Of a stretch of 64,000 nt of DNA, positions 1 through 12,429 are shown in pieces; within the stretch, counting starts at the first letter, position 1; each line of letters opens with the position of its first letter. Position numbers and translations under genes: made by a program. The DNA comes from Triglochin maritima. Lineage: Eukaryota; Streptophyta; Magnoliopsida; Alismatales; Juncaginaceae. The notes beneath the pieces were generated by a model that made no database searches, had not been told where the DNA came from, and worked only from the letters and a program-made list of their open reading frames with translations. Location: positions 28,044,201-28,108,200 of the forward strand of contig OY821771.1 of the NCBI GenBank assembly GCA_963682175.1, read 5' to 3'.

Positions 1-97
1 CGCTTAGCTGTCCAAAAGCGAAATCTCCCCTCCCACCCGTCCTTCCACTCCCCACACTTCCTTATTTTCCTTGGATCCAAATCTCCCCCTGCCGGCA

Positions 98-1738
98 ATG
101 GATCCCCTCGACCGCGCCGTCTTCCAGCTCACGCCGACCCGCACCCGCTGCGACCTCATCGCCGTCTCCCTCTCCGGCTCCCGCGACAAAATCGCCTCTG
201 GCCTCCTCAACCCCTTCCTTTCTCACCTTAAGTTCGCGAGGGACCACGTGCCTAAAGGAGGGTACTCCTTCGATCTGAAGGCGGATGGGGAGTGGTTTTG
301 TAGGGGGACGTTGGAGAGGTTTTGCAGGTTTGTTGCCACTCCGGAGGTGCTCGAGAGGGTCGGGACGATCGAGACGGAGATCGTGCAGATCGAGGAGGCC
401 GCTGAGCGGGCTCATGAGGCCAGTCTTGAGGTTGTGGTTTTTTTTCTTTCTTAATTTCGAAATTTAATCATTTGGTGTTTTTTTATCTGCATATGCTTTT
501 AGATTAAGTGGAATCTATGATTTTTGGGAAACTCAGGGGCTATTTGGAATCACATTTTGAGGGTCAAATTTTCGTAAATCTGACCAAATCTTATTTTCAG
601 TACGAGAGATTCTAAGTTTTAAAATTTCAGTTGTAAATCAGATTTGTTTCTTCATTTCTTTTTCTTTTCTTTTTGGATTTTGGAATCTAATCTTTTCGGT
701 GTTTTTAGTTTATTTTATTGGATAATAGACACTTAAGTGTATGTCTGGAAATACTGTCAGAATCTATGGTGTTTGGAATTCTGGGAATCACATCTTGACA
801 CTCAGATTTCGTAAAATATTGTAATCCGTTCCGGAATGAATCTGAGCCTTAATACAAAAAATTTAAAGTTCTTAGATGTCGGCTGTAACACATTTGTTTC
901 TTCATTTTTGAAAATTGAACTCTGGATTATAGACACTTAAGTGTCGTCTGGAAATGCTTTTGAATCTATGGTTTTTGGGAAGCTCGGGGGCGGTTTGGAA
1001 TCACATTTTGACGGCCAAAATATCGTAAATTTGAGAAAATCTTATTTTCAGTTCTGGAATGTTTGAGCCTTACTACTAGAAATTCTAAGTTTTAAAATTT
1101 GTTTCTTCATTTTTGAAAATCAAAATCTGATAAGTGAATTGTGGTTCCAAGCGGAACCTTAGTTTTTTAGATTCTCTGAACTTAAATTTTTCGTTTGGTT
1201 TTCTTCCTGAATTGGGTACCAAAATCTTTGTAAATCAAATGATGGTCTGGCAAAGTTTCAGAATAGGTTCTGATTTTTTTCCCATTCTCACTTATTTGCG
1301 TAAGAAAATGGACTTGATAAAGGGACAGCTGAACTTGAATGAATTTGTTTGGGGCAACTTTTCTTTATTGGACACTTACGGTCTTGATTTTTTGTAGTTT
1401 TCCATACTTTTAAGTATATTAGTTAGAATGAGTTTCCAAATGTGAATCTTATTTGTTTAGATCTATAGAATATTGCATATTATTTGCAGATTTATACTTC
1501 ACTTCATTAGATTTGATAAAGGAATAGGAGAATTGAAGTTCAAGTCTGGTCTTTTGGAGTAAACCATTGGTTTATGTCCTTAGTTTATGTTGATCTCTTG
1601 TTAGGGTTATTCATATTAGCCGCGGAGGAAGTAATTATATTTGATATATTTTGTGAAATTTCAAAAATAGTACAGCAAATATTTAGTTTTTGCAAAGAGA
1701 TATGTCAGCAATGAGTAAGATCTATCGATCCTATCTAT

Positions 1739-1789
<51 letters not shown>

Positions 1790-4700
1790 TTCTCAAGTGA
1801 GCCAAGGGCTTAATTTTTCTAAAATGAGCCCCCACAATATCCACCAGTCATTTCAAATTGTAAGGTAGATTAAGAAAAAAACGGTTATGCTAATGAATGG
1901 TGAGATTAACTGTAAATAAGATCCAATGGTGAGATATTAGGGGGCTTAAACTAAATTTGATGAGCCCTGGGCTCACTAGAGTTATACTCGTTGTTTTTTT
2001 ATGTTTTAGTATAGGCATTTATTCTTCTGCAAATCTGAGGAGCTTTAAGAATAGAGTAAGTACTAAGTAACATGCCTTTATCATTGTGGATATGTTCTTG
2101 CTTTGTCATTTTGTGGTTTCTAAGTTTCTTGCCTTCTTGGTATGTTAGCCTCCGCGGAAGAAGTTATCAGAATATGAGATTTTGATATGTTTTGTTTCCT
2201 TATTTTTAGTGACATCGATTTTTGTGATTTTTTTCTATGGTCAAACAGGTTACAACCTCAGTGCAAACAAACGAAGATAGCATGTTATGTTTTTTGTTTT
2301 TTGGGCCATGATTTCGTGAGGTTTGGTTGGGAACTTTGCGTTTGAATCTGAGATCTGTACTCCCGAAGCGATTTTTTTAATTTATGTCCTGCATTCCCGA
2401 TAAGAAAGAACTTTATATAAAATAGTTACCTCAGACAGTTCAGAATGGGAATTTGAGACGAGATATATTCCCACTGGTATCCAGATCAGCCACGGATAAT
2501 TGCTTTTTTTGGATAATTTGCTGTCTCGACCCTCACATTGTTAAAGATATGCTTTTGAATTTTTATGTCTTTCTTTTATTTACCATAAACTTCTTAACAT
2601 AGTCAACTTAACTTGAGATCTTTGGTTTTTGCAGGGACCAGGAGAAAATTCAAAGTAAGTTGTCCTACTCCTCAACTGTAATAGTGGCCTAGCTTGTCTT
2701 TCTTTTTGAACATTTAGATGTAGAATAATTGTCCTCAAAGTTCTCTGCGTTTTAATGTTGCAATTCTAGCATTTGGCAGTTTTAAGAAGAGTGAGATATA
2801 TAAATCTGGATCAATTGTTCTTGCTTGGTCAGATTTGATTCTCATTAAGGGCTGCAATTTTGTGCAGATCACATCTTCTACTTGTTTTTGAAAATCGAAA
2901 GAAGATGCTCCAAAAGGAACAAGGAATGGCGTACGCTCGAGCTTCAATTGCTGGTTATGACAAGAAGAATATTGATGATCTTGTGTCCTTCGCCGATGCA
3001 TTTGGAGCATTTCGGTTGAGGTGGTTTTCAATGATTTATGTTTCTTTATTAGTTATTTTGGATTTATCTTTGTATTAATTCATCATGTAGTCCAACATGG
3101 GTACTCCATGTTTATCAACGATATTTTCACATGCTAGAAACGTAACTGGCATGGTGAAGGTTAGAGAATAGACAAGGAAATTCAATCACCTCAGTTTCCA
3201 GCAAGGAAATTCTGAAACGATAACTGACATGTTTATGGTTTCTTTAGCCAATATGTCAGACTCTTCTCTTTAAATTTTCCATTGTTTTAGTACCGAGTTA
3301 GCGAAGATATCACAAATCTACTTATATTATTTAATTTACAAGTACCTTGACCTAAGCAAAACGTAAGACCGCGGAGATACCAACCATATTTTCTTTTTGT
3401 TGTGTTTTATTGGCAGGAAAATGATTTATGGACTTTTAATACGTTTCGACGTGAACGGCCATGATTTCTTTAAGGATGTTGCCAACACTGAGATATTTTT
3501 CAGCAATATTTTATTTGCAGTTTTTTTTTTTGATGACGTGACAATCTAGCCGTTCGTTTTTGTTTCTAATGCATGATAGATTGTTTGTCTCGTGTGGGAT
3601 AAATGTGCGTTCCATGCAGGACATGTGTGTCATGTGTACTTGTCCATGTGGGAGAGGTGTGTCTCTCACAAGACAGATGTGTGTCCTGTAAAGGAAATGT
3701 GTCCTGTAAAGGAAATGTGTGTCTCTCACAAGACAGATGTGTGTCCTGTAAAGAAAATGTGTATTTCGCGAGTGACACATTTGTTAGAAGAAAGATGTGT
3801 ATTTGCTAAGAGGAAGATATGTATTTGCTAAGGCGAAAATGTTTTTGCTTTTGAATTGTAATTTTTTGAAATGAAGCGAGATTAACACGTTTTGTGGTAA
3901 TCTCAAGAATAATTTTCACGAAGAATCGTCTCTCACTTTATTGGAAATCTTTTTTAAACAATAAAATTAAAAAAATGTAAATGATGACATTAATGGTGAC
4001 GGGTGCATTAACATCGAATGCCATGAACATATCGTTGTTTATCAGCATTACTCTCCACTTCTAAAATTGTTACTTGTTGATGCACAGGACTGATAATATT
4101 CATATCTCTTCTATACAAACTAAATATACAGTTTTCTCTTCACGAGTCCGTGTATATGAGACAGTATCGTAATACATATACTGTAAATACATTTAATCCT
4201 CGTAATTGTTGATAATCACTAACTATTGAAATGTGTCAGTACGTACCAACAATCCTACTTTAAAATAAATTTCAAAATCGAGATATAAATACTCATTATA
4301 TCTTTTATGTGCAGAGAGGCATGTATAAGCTTCAAGGAATTATGCATGGAGAAGGAGAAAGACAAACTTTGGGTGGAAGAACTAGCAGCTCTTGCAGCAT
4401 CTGCACAGTCACAGATGTTAAGCATGCAAAGTTCTGGGATTGAGCTTACATCGGAAAATAGTACTAATATTCCACCAATAAATACAAATACTGCTTCTGA
4501 TGGTCACAAAGAACAAAATGGAGGTTCTGTGAATGGGCAAGGTATTAAGATCAGTAAATTTTTCAGGAGTGATGGTCGATAGTAAAAGCTTCCTCGACCT
4601 ATGCTCTTTTTTTGTCTTTATTGTCTGACCATATTTAAATGACAAGTCAAAATAGTTTTCAGAAACTAATATACCATATTATTATTTAGAACTATAAATT

Positions 4701-7252
4701 ATTTAACAGAAATGAGAACAAAATCCTAAGTTTTGAGCGTATTAGGATTTTGACCCAAACCCAAGTATCAACAGCCTTCAGCCAAGTTACATGTTTTATA
4801 CCCTTATGCCTTCATTGTCTATTAATTTCTCCCTATTGATGTTTAAATCTTCAATCATATAAGATATACAGTTATTTTGCTTTATCTTTTTCCTTTTCTT
4901 TTCAAGATACACTTCGATCTTTTATTTGATGAAGCTAGACATCTAGTACAAATATTCTTACGGACAACTGATTTCAGGGATGAACAATATGTCTTGGGGT
5001 AATTATCAAATGCCAAATGGTTGGTTGAATCACCCTCCTCCTGAATATATGTATGCCTTTCGTAGTCCTGCGACTGCGAACTCGGGTCCATTTCAAGGGT
5101 ACCCTTTCCCTGGGATGCACTTCATGCCACCATATCCTCTCCCACATGCTGGGAATGAGGACCATGAGAATGGTTCAACAGTTTATGACAGGGATCTGCA
5201 TCATAGTTCAGGGAAAATTCGTAGAAGTAGTTCGAGGGATATACAGAATGAGAATAAGCATTCAGATTCTGAAAGTGAATCAGATGGGGAAGAATCATCT
5301 GGTAAGAGTCACCGGCAGAAAAGGTCCAACAAGAAGTCGTCGAGGACTGTAGTAATCCGAAACATAAATTATATTACTCCTAAAGGAAGACATGCAGAAA
5401 ATGATGATTCTGATTCATCTTCTGTTGATGAGGACCTCGTTGACGAGGATGGCCTCAGAAAACAGGTCGAGGACATTGTTGGTTCTTTTGAGAAACACCA
5501 TAATCCGAACCGACGCCACCGCAAGCATAAAGTTGGACGACATCGTCATAGTCATGATTCTCATGAAAATGGTTCTGGTGGTGTTGAGAAGAATGGAGAT
5601 AATTCTGTTGATGAAAAAAATGATAACGAGAATTGGAATGCGTTCAAAGATATATTGCTGAAGGATGATTCCTCATCACAGGATCTTGACACTAAAAGAA
5701 CAATACTTGGTGAAGGCAGTAACAGACAGCCACTAGACATTGTTGATGAATATTATACCGTCAATGGAAATACTTCGTCAACAATTTCAGCCCTAAATGG
5801 CCTTAGTCTTGATGAAGAAATTGCGAGACGAGCAAAACCTAATGCAGCAACGACTGATCCAATAATAATAAATGGGCAAGACATCCCTGTTGAAAGAATG
5901 GGTCGTGCGGAAAAATTTGAAGGTGAGGATGCTTACCGCCCTACAATCAAGAGAGCTCAAAATGGCAATGAGGAGTTCATGTTCTCGCATAGAGGAAACT
6001 CAGAGATCAATAAAGCGGATGGATTTTCTAACTCTGTTGATGGATCGGCAACTATAAGAAGTCATGGGGTGGATGACTGGTTAGTAGTTTCTGAATATGA
6101 AGGAAATAGTCAAGGGAAGCATTCACATGGATGGTCAGCAGTGGCAGATGATGATATCTTAAAATCTGAAGGTTACAACAATGCCCACAAAGAAAATAGA
6201 ACTGATATGAGAAATAGTTTTGTTGATGACTCTGTCTTTCTAGCTGAAAGAGCACCAGTAGAGCAGTTCCAGAATTCACTTGTTGAGACCGACATAAGCA
6301 TCATGTCTGCTGAACTCCACTTCGACTCTGCCTCCCATGAACCTTCAAATCGCCAGAAGGAAGATAATGGATTGTCTTTTCATGAGCCTGGTGACCTCCA
6401 GATGGTGCTCGGAAGAGATTCAGGAGTAGAAAATGCCACAGCAGTTTGGAATCCTGAAGTAGAAGATTACGATCCTGATATTAATTATAAGAATGTCATT
6501 CAAAAGAGAAAGAATCCTGAACCCATTGAAAATATTGAGGAAAAGCTTCCATCTAAACCCAATGGTAGTACGCGTAAGGGTCTTAATGATAAGAAGTCTA
6601 AACCAGTGAGAGGATCTCTCACAAGCAGTAGGTTGGATGCTCTTTCAAGGAGCAAAAGATTACCAACAATGGGCAAAGATGTGATTCGAATGAGCAAGGC
6701 TGAGAAGGTATTTATCCTAAGCCCCCATCTGATGGTGTTTTAATGCATTTGTCCATCCTATGCTTACAATATCTAGAAACTCTGAATTGAAAATCCTTAG
6801 AGACGAGAAAGGACAACATAATTTTTGCCATTACATGCTTGTATCTGTCATGTTTTATGCTCATCTCCAATCCTATTTTGTTCCTTGCAATATATGAAAT
6901 ACCATATACTGTTAGTTGCATTAATTGTTATACCAACAAAAACAATTCAAATCCTGTTCTAGAGCTCCGTCGAGTGTCTATAATGTTGTCTTTGGCTTCT
7001 GTAATTCAATCAGCTCATACATTACAGGAAGAAGCAAGCAGGAAGAGGATTGCGGCACTAGAGATTGAGAGGCAAAAGCGAATAGCTCAGAGAAGTGCAG
7101 CCAATGGTTCTAACATCACTGCTGCTAGGCCGAGCAAGATGGTCACTAAGGTCTCAACAGGCACATTGGGACAACTGAAGCCTACTATGTCTCAAGGCAA
7201 ACAGAATGGAACGAAAATGCCACAACCAAGAACCGTAATGAGGAAAATCTGA
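98..7252 (+). CDS. COP1-interacting protein 7-like gene, six exons
   Basis: Exons that I can join in frame with GT-AG borders are 98-430, 2635-2654, 2868-3020, 4315-4541, 4978-6707 and 7028-7252, giving 895 residues and a TGA stop. The ATG at 98 is the first in frame (an upstream TTG at 71 is not used). The N-terminus carries the family block [12 protein letters not shown] (residues 9-20), then LASGLL and TPEVLERV. Exons 3-4 give [10 protein letters not shown] and the [14 protein letters not shown] block, the middle is acidic and Ser/Asp-rich, and the last exon is a basic coiled coil ([12 protein letters not shown]). Arabidopsis CIP7, a nuclear protein that binds the COP1 light-signalling E3 ligase and promotes light-induced genes, is the named relative. 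This protein stops soon after the coiled coil, so it is shorter than family members of about 1000 residues. The 20-nt second exon is inferred from phase and homology (residues ENSK). Function in this plant is inferred by family only. Confidence 0.88.
1741..1786. repeat. (AT)n microsatellite in intron 1
   Basis: About 23 uninterrupted AT units lie in intron 1 of the CIP7-like gene, directly beside the MITE. Likely length-variable between individuals. Confidence 0.97.
1788..1983. mobile_element. Small MITE (about 196 bp) in intron 1
   Basis: The ends are inverted repeats: AGTGAGCCAAGGGCT near 1796-1810 against the complement of AGCCCTGGGCTCACT at 1963-1977, one mismatch in 15, with the similarity reaching out to AATTCTC/GAGTT and inward through a second G5CTTAAA/GAGCCCCC pair. 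It has no coding capacity. The target-site duplication cannot be resolved because the left side abuts the AT repeat; an AT/TA target is possible. The superfamily is not assigned. Confidence 0.6.
3655..3760. repeat. 60-bp period tandem repeat in intron 3
   Basis: The block beginning GTGTCTCTCACAAGACAGAT at 3659 recurs 60 bp later at 3719, and inside it TGTCCTGTAAAGGAAA is itself duplicated. It lies in the intron between exons 3 and 4 of the CIP7-like gene and is not coding; the open frames across it come from its low stop content. Confidence 0.85.
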
Positions 7253-7875
7253 CCATGTAGCTCGCTGGTTTCGACTACATCCCATCTTTTTGAGAATCTT
7301 GAAAAGCATTTCTTGAAGGTTTCATCCGACAGAAACTTGAAACTTTAGCTACTAAAACTATAGATTGCTACTAGGATTACACAACTATTGAACTTGGGCT
7401 TCAAGGACATAGAGAGACGTCACAGAAGTTTTCTCGTTACTAGGAAGGAGGGCCCTTCTGCAAGTACATATAAAGGACGTGTATATGTTATTTTTTTCTC
7501 CATTAAATGCATATTCACTGGTAATAATTCCTCAATGTTGATTGTGGAGCTGATCCTGGCATGGATTGGTGCTGCATCCAGTGTGATGGATGGGTATTGT
7601 ACTATTCTTTCATTCTAGTTTGTTGTCTATTGATTGTTGGGATAATGAAATTGTTTGTCTATTTATAGTGCAGTGACTCATGGATTTCAGTAATAATATT
7701 GGATTGCCTGAATGATTACGACTGATGTAATTTTTTTGAAGATCGTTTACAATGTTACAATACTTGAAGGGTGATATGGTAATCGAATCGACGTGGGGCT
7801 TGTGTATTCCCAGGTATTGATTGGCCTTGGTCAATTAGTTTTGACTACTTATAAGTGATGGCACGGTGTGGAATT
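7253..7875. other. 3' flank of the CIP7-like gene
   Basis: AT-rich sequence after the stop codon, expected to hold the 3' UTR. Short open frames here have no recognisable family. No other gene or repeat seen. Confidence 0.5.
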
Positions 7876-9556
7876 TGTAACGTCTCCGAAAAATAGTGGA
7901 AAATTTAAACGATACACAAAAATTTAAACCAACGAAACTCGAGGACATTACTCAAATAAAATAAAAAAGGTGCACCATTACAAAAGGTATGATTACATCA
8001 AGGTACGAGGAAGTATAAATACAAGTAATCATAACAACCGGAAAGATAGACTCGAGGATCCGGTCCCGGAGTGCACTCGTCCTCGGTCGTCACCCGCTCA
8101 GTGCCGCTCACAACCTAAAATGCAAATATGAAACAATACCTGAGTTTTCATAATGAAAATCCCGTATACCAAGTCCACCTACATGCATATGAAACACCAT
8201 GCAATAACCCTATCATACTAGTATACATGACATTTACTAATGCAAACGTAAAATGTTCCCCATCCATGGGAAATCAAGGTTAGCAAACCCAACGACAAAC
8301 ATCGTGTCCTCCAAGGGAAACTACCGTGGCACACACAGTCAATATAGAGGTATGCTCACTCAAGCTGAACCATTGGTTCTCTCACAAGCTGATACCTCGG
8401 TTGCTTACACAAGCTGAAATATCGATTGCTCACACAAGTTGCAACACTGCCCATTAACACAATGGGACGCAAAACACCAAGTATCCACACTTTTCCACAC
8501 GGCGGTTCCTGGGCAGGCACGATCATCGCACCCACCGCCACCTCTCGGCACACGCACGAGGCGAGGACACATGTTTCCGTGGACACAGGTGACACTATCA
8601 AAGAAAGCATTCCATTTAATACTGGGCACCAACGGTCAACCGAAAATGGCAAAGTGGTCGACCGTTTGGAAGTTGAACCAGAAGATGGTCCGAGCTACCA
8701 CTCGATCGGTCGAACTAACATACGTGCAAACGGTCGTACAAATGTACAGGAACGGTCCACCGTTTGTAGGCCTGGTAAACATTTAAATAATCACAACAAC
8801 AATCGAACGATAATTGGGTCCCGTCCGACCGAAAATAACAGAATTTTCCTACGCTTCACAAGACCATAACCGGTCGAACAACACACAAACCGGTCGAACA
8901 CCATTGGAGTACACTTAAGTTAATAGTCGAACATTGTCTAGGCTGGTCGACCATTTCGATGCTCTAGGCCCGCACATAACTTAAACAACAATAGCAACGA
9001 TCGAACGATAAGGGGGTCCTGTCCGACCGAAAATAACAAAGTCTTCTTCCTCTAGCTAAATATGCACAACATGTCGACCGCCCATAGGCATCGTTCGACC
9101 GGTGTGGGATAAAATCTTCCATTGACTCTACGACCGGTCAACCAAGAACAACATCGGTCGACTGTTCCTCTACAACAACCCAGTTGCACCTCATCCCCGA
9201 TGAGGTTTCCGACCCCCAGCAACAAACCAAACCCCTCACACACCTTGTGTGAGTTACTAAAATGAACTTGGCATACCTTTCACTCAAGATCGACGGAGTT
9301 TACCAGAGCCTTCTCAGTCAGCAACCGACCTTACGTCTTCCTCCTTGTGCCTAGCTCCACCCAACTCGTCAGAGTTCCAAAAGAGTTGGTCACCTGAAAC
9401 AGGGAGGGAAGAGAGAGTTGTAGTAAAGGAGAGGGAGAGTTGAGTGAAGAAAAGAGAAGAGAAGAAAAGGAAAGAATGAGAAGAAAATAAAATAAAAGGA
9501 AAGAATGAGTGTTTTCTAATGTTTTGATAAAAATATTTAAAAACATTCATCTACAG
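7876..9556 (-). mobile_element. Decayed solo LTR of a Tekay-like retrotransposon
   Basis: It starts with TGTAACGTCTCCG, the counterpart of TGTAACATCCCG at the edge of the LTRs of the element at 54635-63979. It follows those LTRs co-linearly: the block CCTGAAATAAAACATGC-like, the GGGCAGGCACG block near 8512, TTTCCGTGGACA near 8573, and clusters of GGTCGACC-type palindromes from 8640 to 9180. Divergence is clearly greater than between the two LTRs of the right-hand element. No internal region or second LTR is adjacent, so it is a solo LTR or remnant. The right border is approximate (CATCTACA near 9556), and I could not confirm a target-site duplication (GAATT lies at 7871-7875). Open frames inside it are fortuitous. 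Confidence 0.7.
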
Positions 9557-10159
9557 ATTGAGGAACAGGGGATTCGAATTCTCCTACCTACACAGGATTA
9601 CATCATGAAAAAACACTACACCATCACGTGTTTTAGTGTATAAACAAAACATATTCTTATTATGCTTTTGATATGTGAGCATGCGTTGGGGAAACCTTTT
9701 AGTCTCAAGTCGGAAGATTTCGAAAATTAAGTCCATTCCAACCTTATATAACAAACTGCCTACTGCTTGTCTCGTTTGGTGTGCTAATGATTATACATTA
9801 AAAACAGTAATTTATTTATAGGCATGTGTAGTGTAGTTTTGTGTGTACACGAATTTATACCTGTCGTGTTCGTGTTTCTAAAACTAGACACAAACTCAAT
9901 CCGTGTCGTGTTCGTGTTTGGATAATATGCCTAGCACATAAAAAAACACGACACTAAAGTACACGACACAGTCTAGATTCCAGAAGTGTGTTCCAATTTT
10001 ATATTCCTTTACTTTAAGAACTCGTCTTTGCAAGAACGAGCTAACCAATAATGGAGGAGTATCCATTCTACTGTCACGAGTTCCAATACATATTGTTAGA
10101 TTCCTCTTTAGTTTTCAAGTATCTTATATAGTTGAAAAGATACACAACAATATGAATGT
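9557..10159. other. Intergenic DNA with an inverted-repeat segment
   Basis: No gene. Around 9865-9970 the motif GTGTCGTGTTCGTGTTT occurs twice in direct orientation and CACGACAC follows in inverted orientation, so this part can fold into a hairpin. This kind of GTGTCGTG-rich sequence is common in plant repeats, but I cannot name the family. Confidence 0.45.
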
Positions 10160-11646
10160 ACCTAAAAAAAGTCCCCACATTGGCTCCATTGCATAAACCC
10201 TTCCATTTCTTTCTCTTTTTCTCTTTCTCAGCCTTATCTAGTTTCTCAGTTGAGAGTTAGACCAGATCGAGCCAACAGTAGCCAATAATAAGCTCAAATT
10301 GTCTCCTTTAAACTCACCTTGGACTCTCGTTGGACCCCCACCGGAATGCACAAGTTGTTTTAGTATTCTTGGAGGAGAAACAATCATCAAAGAGAATGGG
10401 TAAGTGAAATTGTAAAAAAATGATGTGGGTGTTACTTTGTTGGATTTTCTTTCCATTTTCAAATATATTGGTCAATGCCTTGATGTGTTTTTTTGGTTTG
10501 TTTAAGTTTATTTGAATTTGTGTTTGAGTTTGTATTTTCTGGGGTATCTGGTTATTTTTGTACTCGATGGTGCCTTATGGAGCTCCATAAAGCTCGATGA
10601 ATGAACATTTCTTATGGTTGAATACGATGCTAGACGGTACTCGATGATACTCGATAGTGTGGGTCGATGGGTATGCTCGATAGTTAAAATTATTTTAGTG
10701 TTCGATTGAGTTCGAGTGGACTCGATGGTACACGATAGTGAGGCTCGATGTTTATGCTCGATAGTTATACATGTTTATAGTTCGATTGTTGTACTCGATA
10801 TGAGTTTATAGAGCTCTATGCTGAAAGTATTAACTTCGGCGTCTGCAAAATGAAATAGGAAAAAACCACAACCAGTTAAAAAATATGGAAAAAATTGCAA
10901 AAAAAGTCTCATATCGAGCACTTATCGAACCCATCGAGCCTACTATGGAGTTCATATTGAGAACTTATCGAACCCCTTGAGCAAATATAAATATTCCAGT
11001 AAATAACAACAAATCATAACTATCGAGTTCGTATCGAGCATTTATCGAACTCACGGTTTTTAACACAATCTAATCCTATCGAGCTCACTTGTAGATGGAA
11101 TCGAGCACGAATAAACATTTATCATGCCCATCGAGCACAACAATAAAGTTTCTATCAAATTCATCTCTAGCCTATCGAGCTTTGTCAGAAACACAGAAAA
11201 TCGGTCTGACTTCCATAGATTCAACCAAATCCACAGAACTCAGATCAATACCAATAAATGGAGGTAAGCAACTACATTTTTTATAGAAACACTAAACTAA
11301 CCTTTAAAATCATCAAATATATATGAACCTAAAATACCAAAAACAAAACATACCCTAAAATTGACCATCGTCGGCATCAATGAATAGTGTTGTTCTCCGA
11401 TCTGGATTCGACGACAACGAGGAAGCTCGATCTGGGATCGACAGGGTCCGATATGAATTAAGGGGTTGAGTGCGAGAGAAAGTGAGGGGAACAGAGAGAG
11501 CAGGGATGCGTGAGAGAGAGAGAGAGGTTTTTGGGGTTTTAAATGGTAGGGGTATTTTGGTACACTATGGAAACATAAGCCTATTTTTACAATGATGTCA
11601 ATGTGGGTATTAGTGACCCACTTTAAGCATAAAGACTCAAATTTCC
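10160..11646. mobile_element. M1: non-autonomous MULE, deletion derivative of M2
   Basis: The left third (10160-10450) repeats 11880-12220 of M2, including GAATGCACAA and the TTCTTGGA block. The right part (11215-11646) repeats 32580-33054, including CTCCGATCTGGATTCGAC and the terminal CAATGTGGG and CAAATTT CC end. The centre is only ATCGAG/CTCGAT-rich repeats with no coding remnant. The right terminus is complete, while the left terminus seems to lack about 45 outer bases and about 60 inner bases, so the left border is approximate. M1 and M2 lie in tandem 189 bp apart. MULE assignment rests on the shared ends with M2, which carries MURA remnants. Confidence 0.75.
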
Positions 11647-11835
11647 ATTACAAAATAAACATGTGTGCACTTTTTTCTTGAACTAACTCATAATGTTAAT
11701 GTAAATGTATATACAACAATTACGGTATGACTTAATTAGAACTCTTTGAGCTTTGACAAAACAAACATTGTAACAACGTTCTTGCATTCAAATTTATTTA
11801 GAAGTTCATAAACCAATAAAAATGGAATATGAAAT
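11647..11835. other. Spacer between the two tandem MULEs
   Basis: 189 bp of AT-rich DNA, no feature seen. The last bases (TATGAAAT, 11828-11835) match TATGAAAAT just right of M2 and are probably its target-site duplication. Confidence 0.5.
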
Positions 11836-11882
11836 GGAAAATTTGAGTTTATATGCTTAAAGTGGCCCAACATTGAAAAAGA

Positions 11883-11899
11883 CCCCCCCCCCCCCCCCC
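11883..11899 (+). repeat. 17-base poly-C run in the M2 left terminal repeat
   Basis: Seventeen consecutive C residues about 48 bases from the element tip. The right terminus has only CTCCC at the matching place, so the run probably expanded after insertion. Confidence 0.95.
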
Positions 11900-12429
11900 A
11901 CATTGACATCCTCTGATAAATATGTTTATGTTTCTATTTCTCCCCAAAATACCCCTTGCATAAACCATTGGACTATTCTCTTTCCTTTGTCCCACTTTCT
12001 CTCTCTCTCTCTTTCTTTTATCACCCGTATCTAGCTTCTCAATTGAGAGTAAAACCGCAATGGAATGCAATATCAAGCCCACAATAGCCAATATTGAGCT
12101 TAAATCGTGCCATTCAGACTCCCGTCGGACCCCCACCAGAATGCACAAATTGTTTTAGTGTTCTTGGAAGAAAAATCGGTCAACAAAGAGAATTGGTAAG
12201 TGAAACTGTAAAAAAATTGATGTGAGAGTTCGATCGAGTTCGAGTGGACTCGATGTTTATGCTCGTTATATATACTTGTTTAGTGTTCGATTGTGTTTGA
12301 TTGTGGTACTCGATATTGGTTCGGTAGAAACTCGGTAAAGCTCGATATGTTATGTATATTAATTTACATTCCACTGTTTTGACTTTTTTCTTTGTCATAT
12401 TAGGTTCGACTATTAACGTATTGACTGCG

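Noticed and set aside
2249..2283. Possible extra exon between exon 1 and the 20-nt exon of the CIP7-like gene
   Set aside because: It has AG and GT borders, but joining it shifts the frame away from the conserved [10 protein letters not shown] block; exon 1 joins the 20-nt exon directly in phase.
8426..8869. 147-codon open frame on the + strand
   Set aside because: It lies wholly in the decayed LTR, antisense to the element, with no family similarity.
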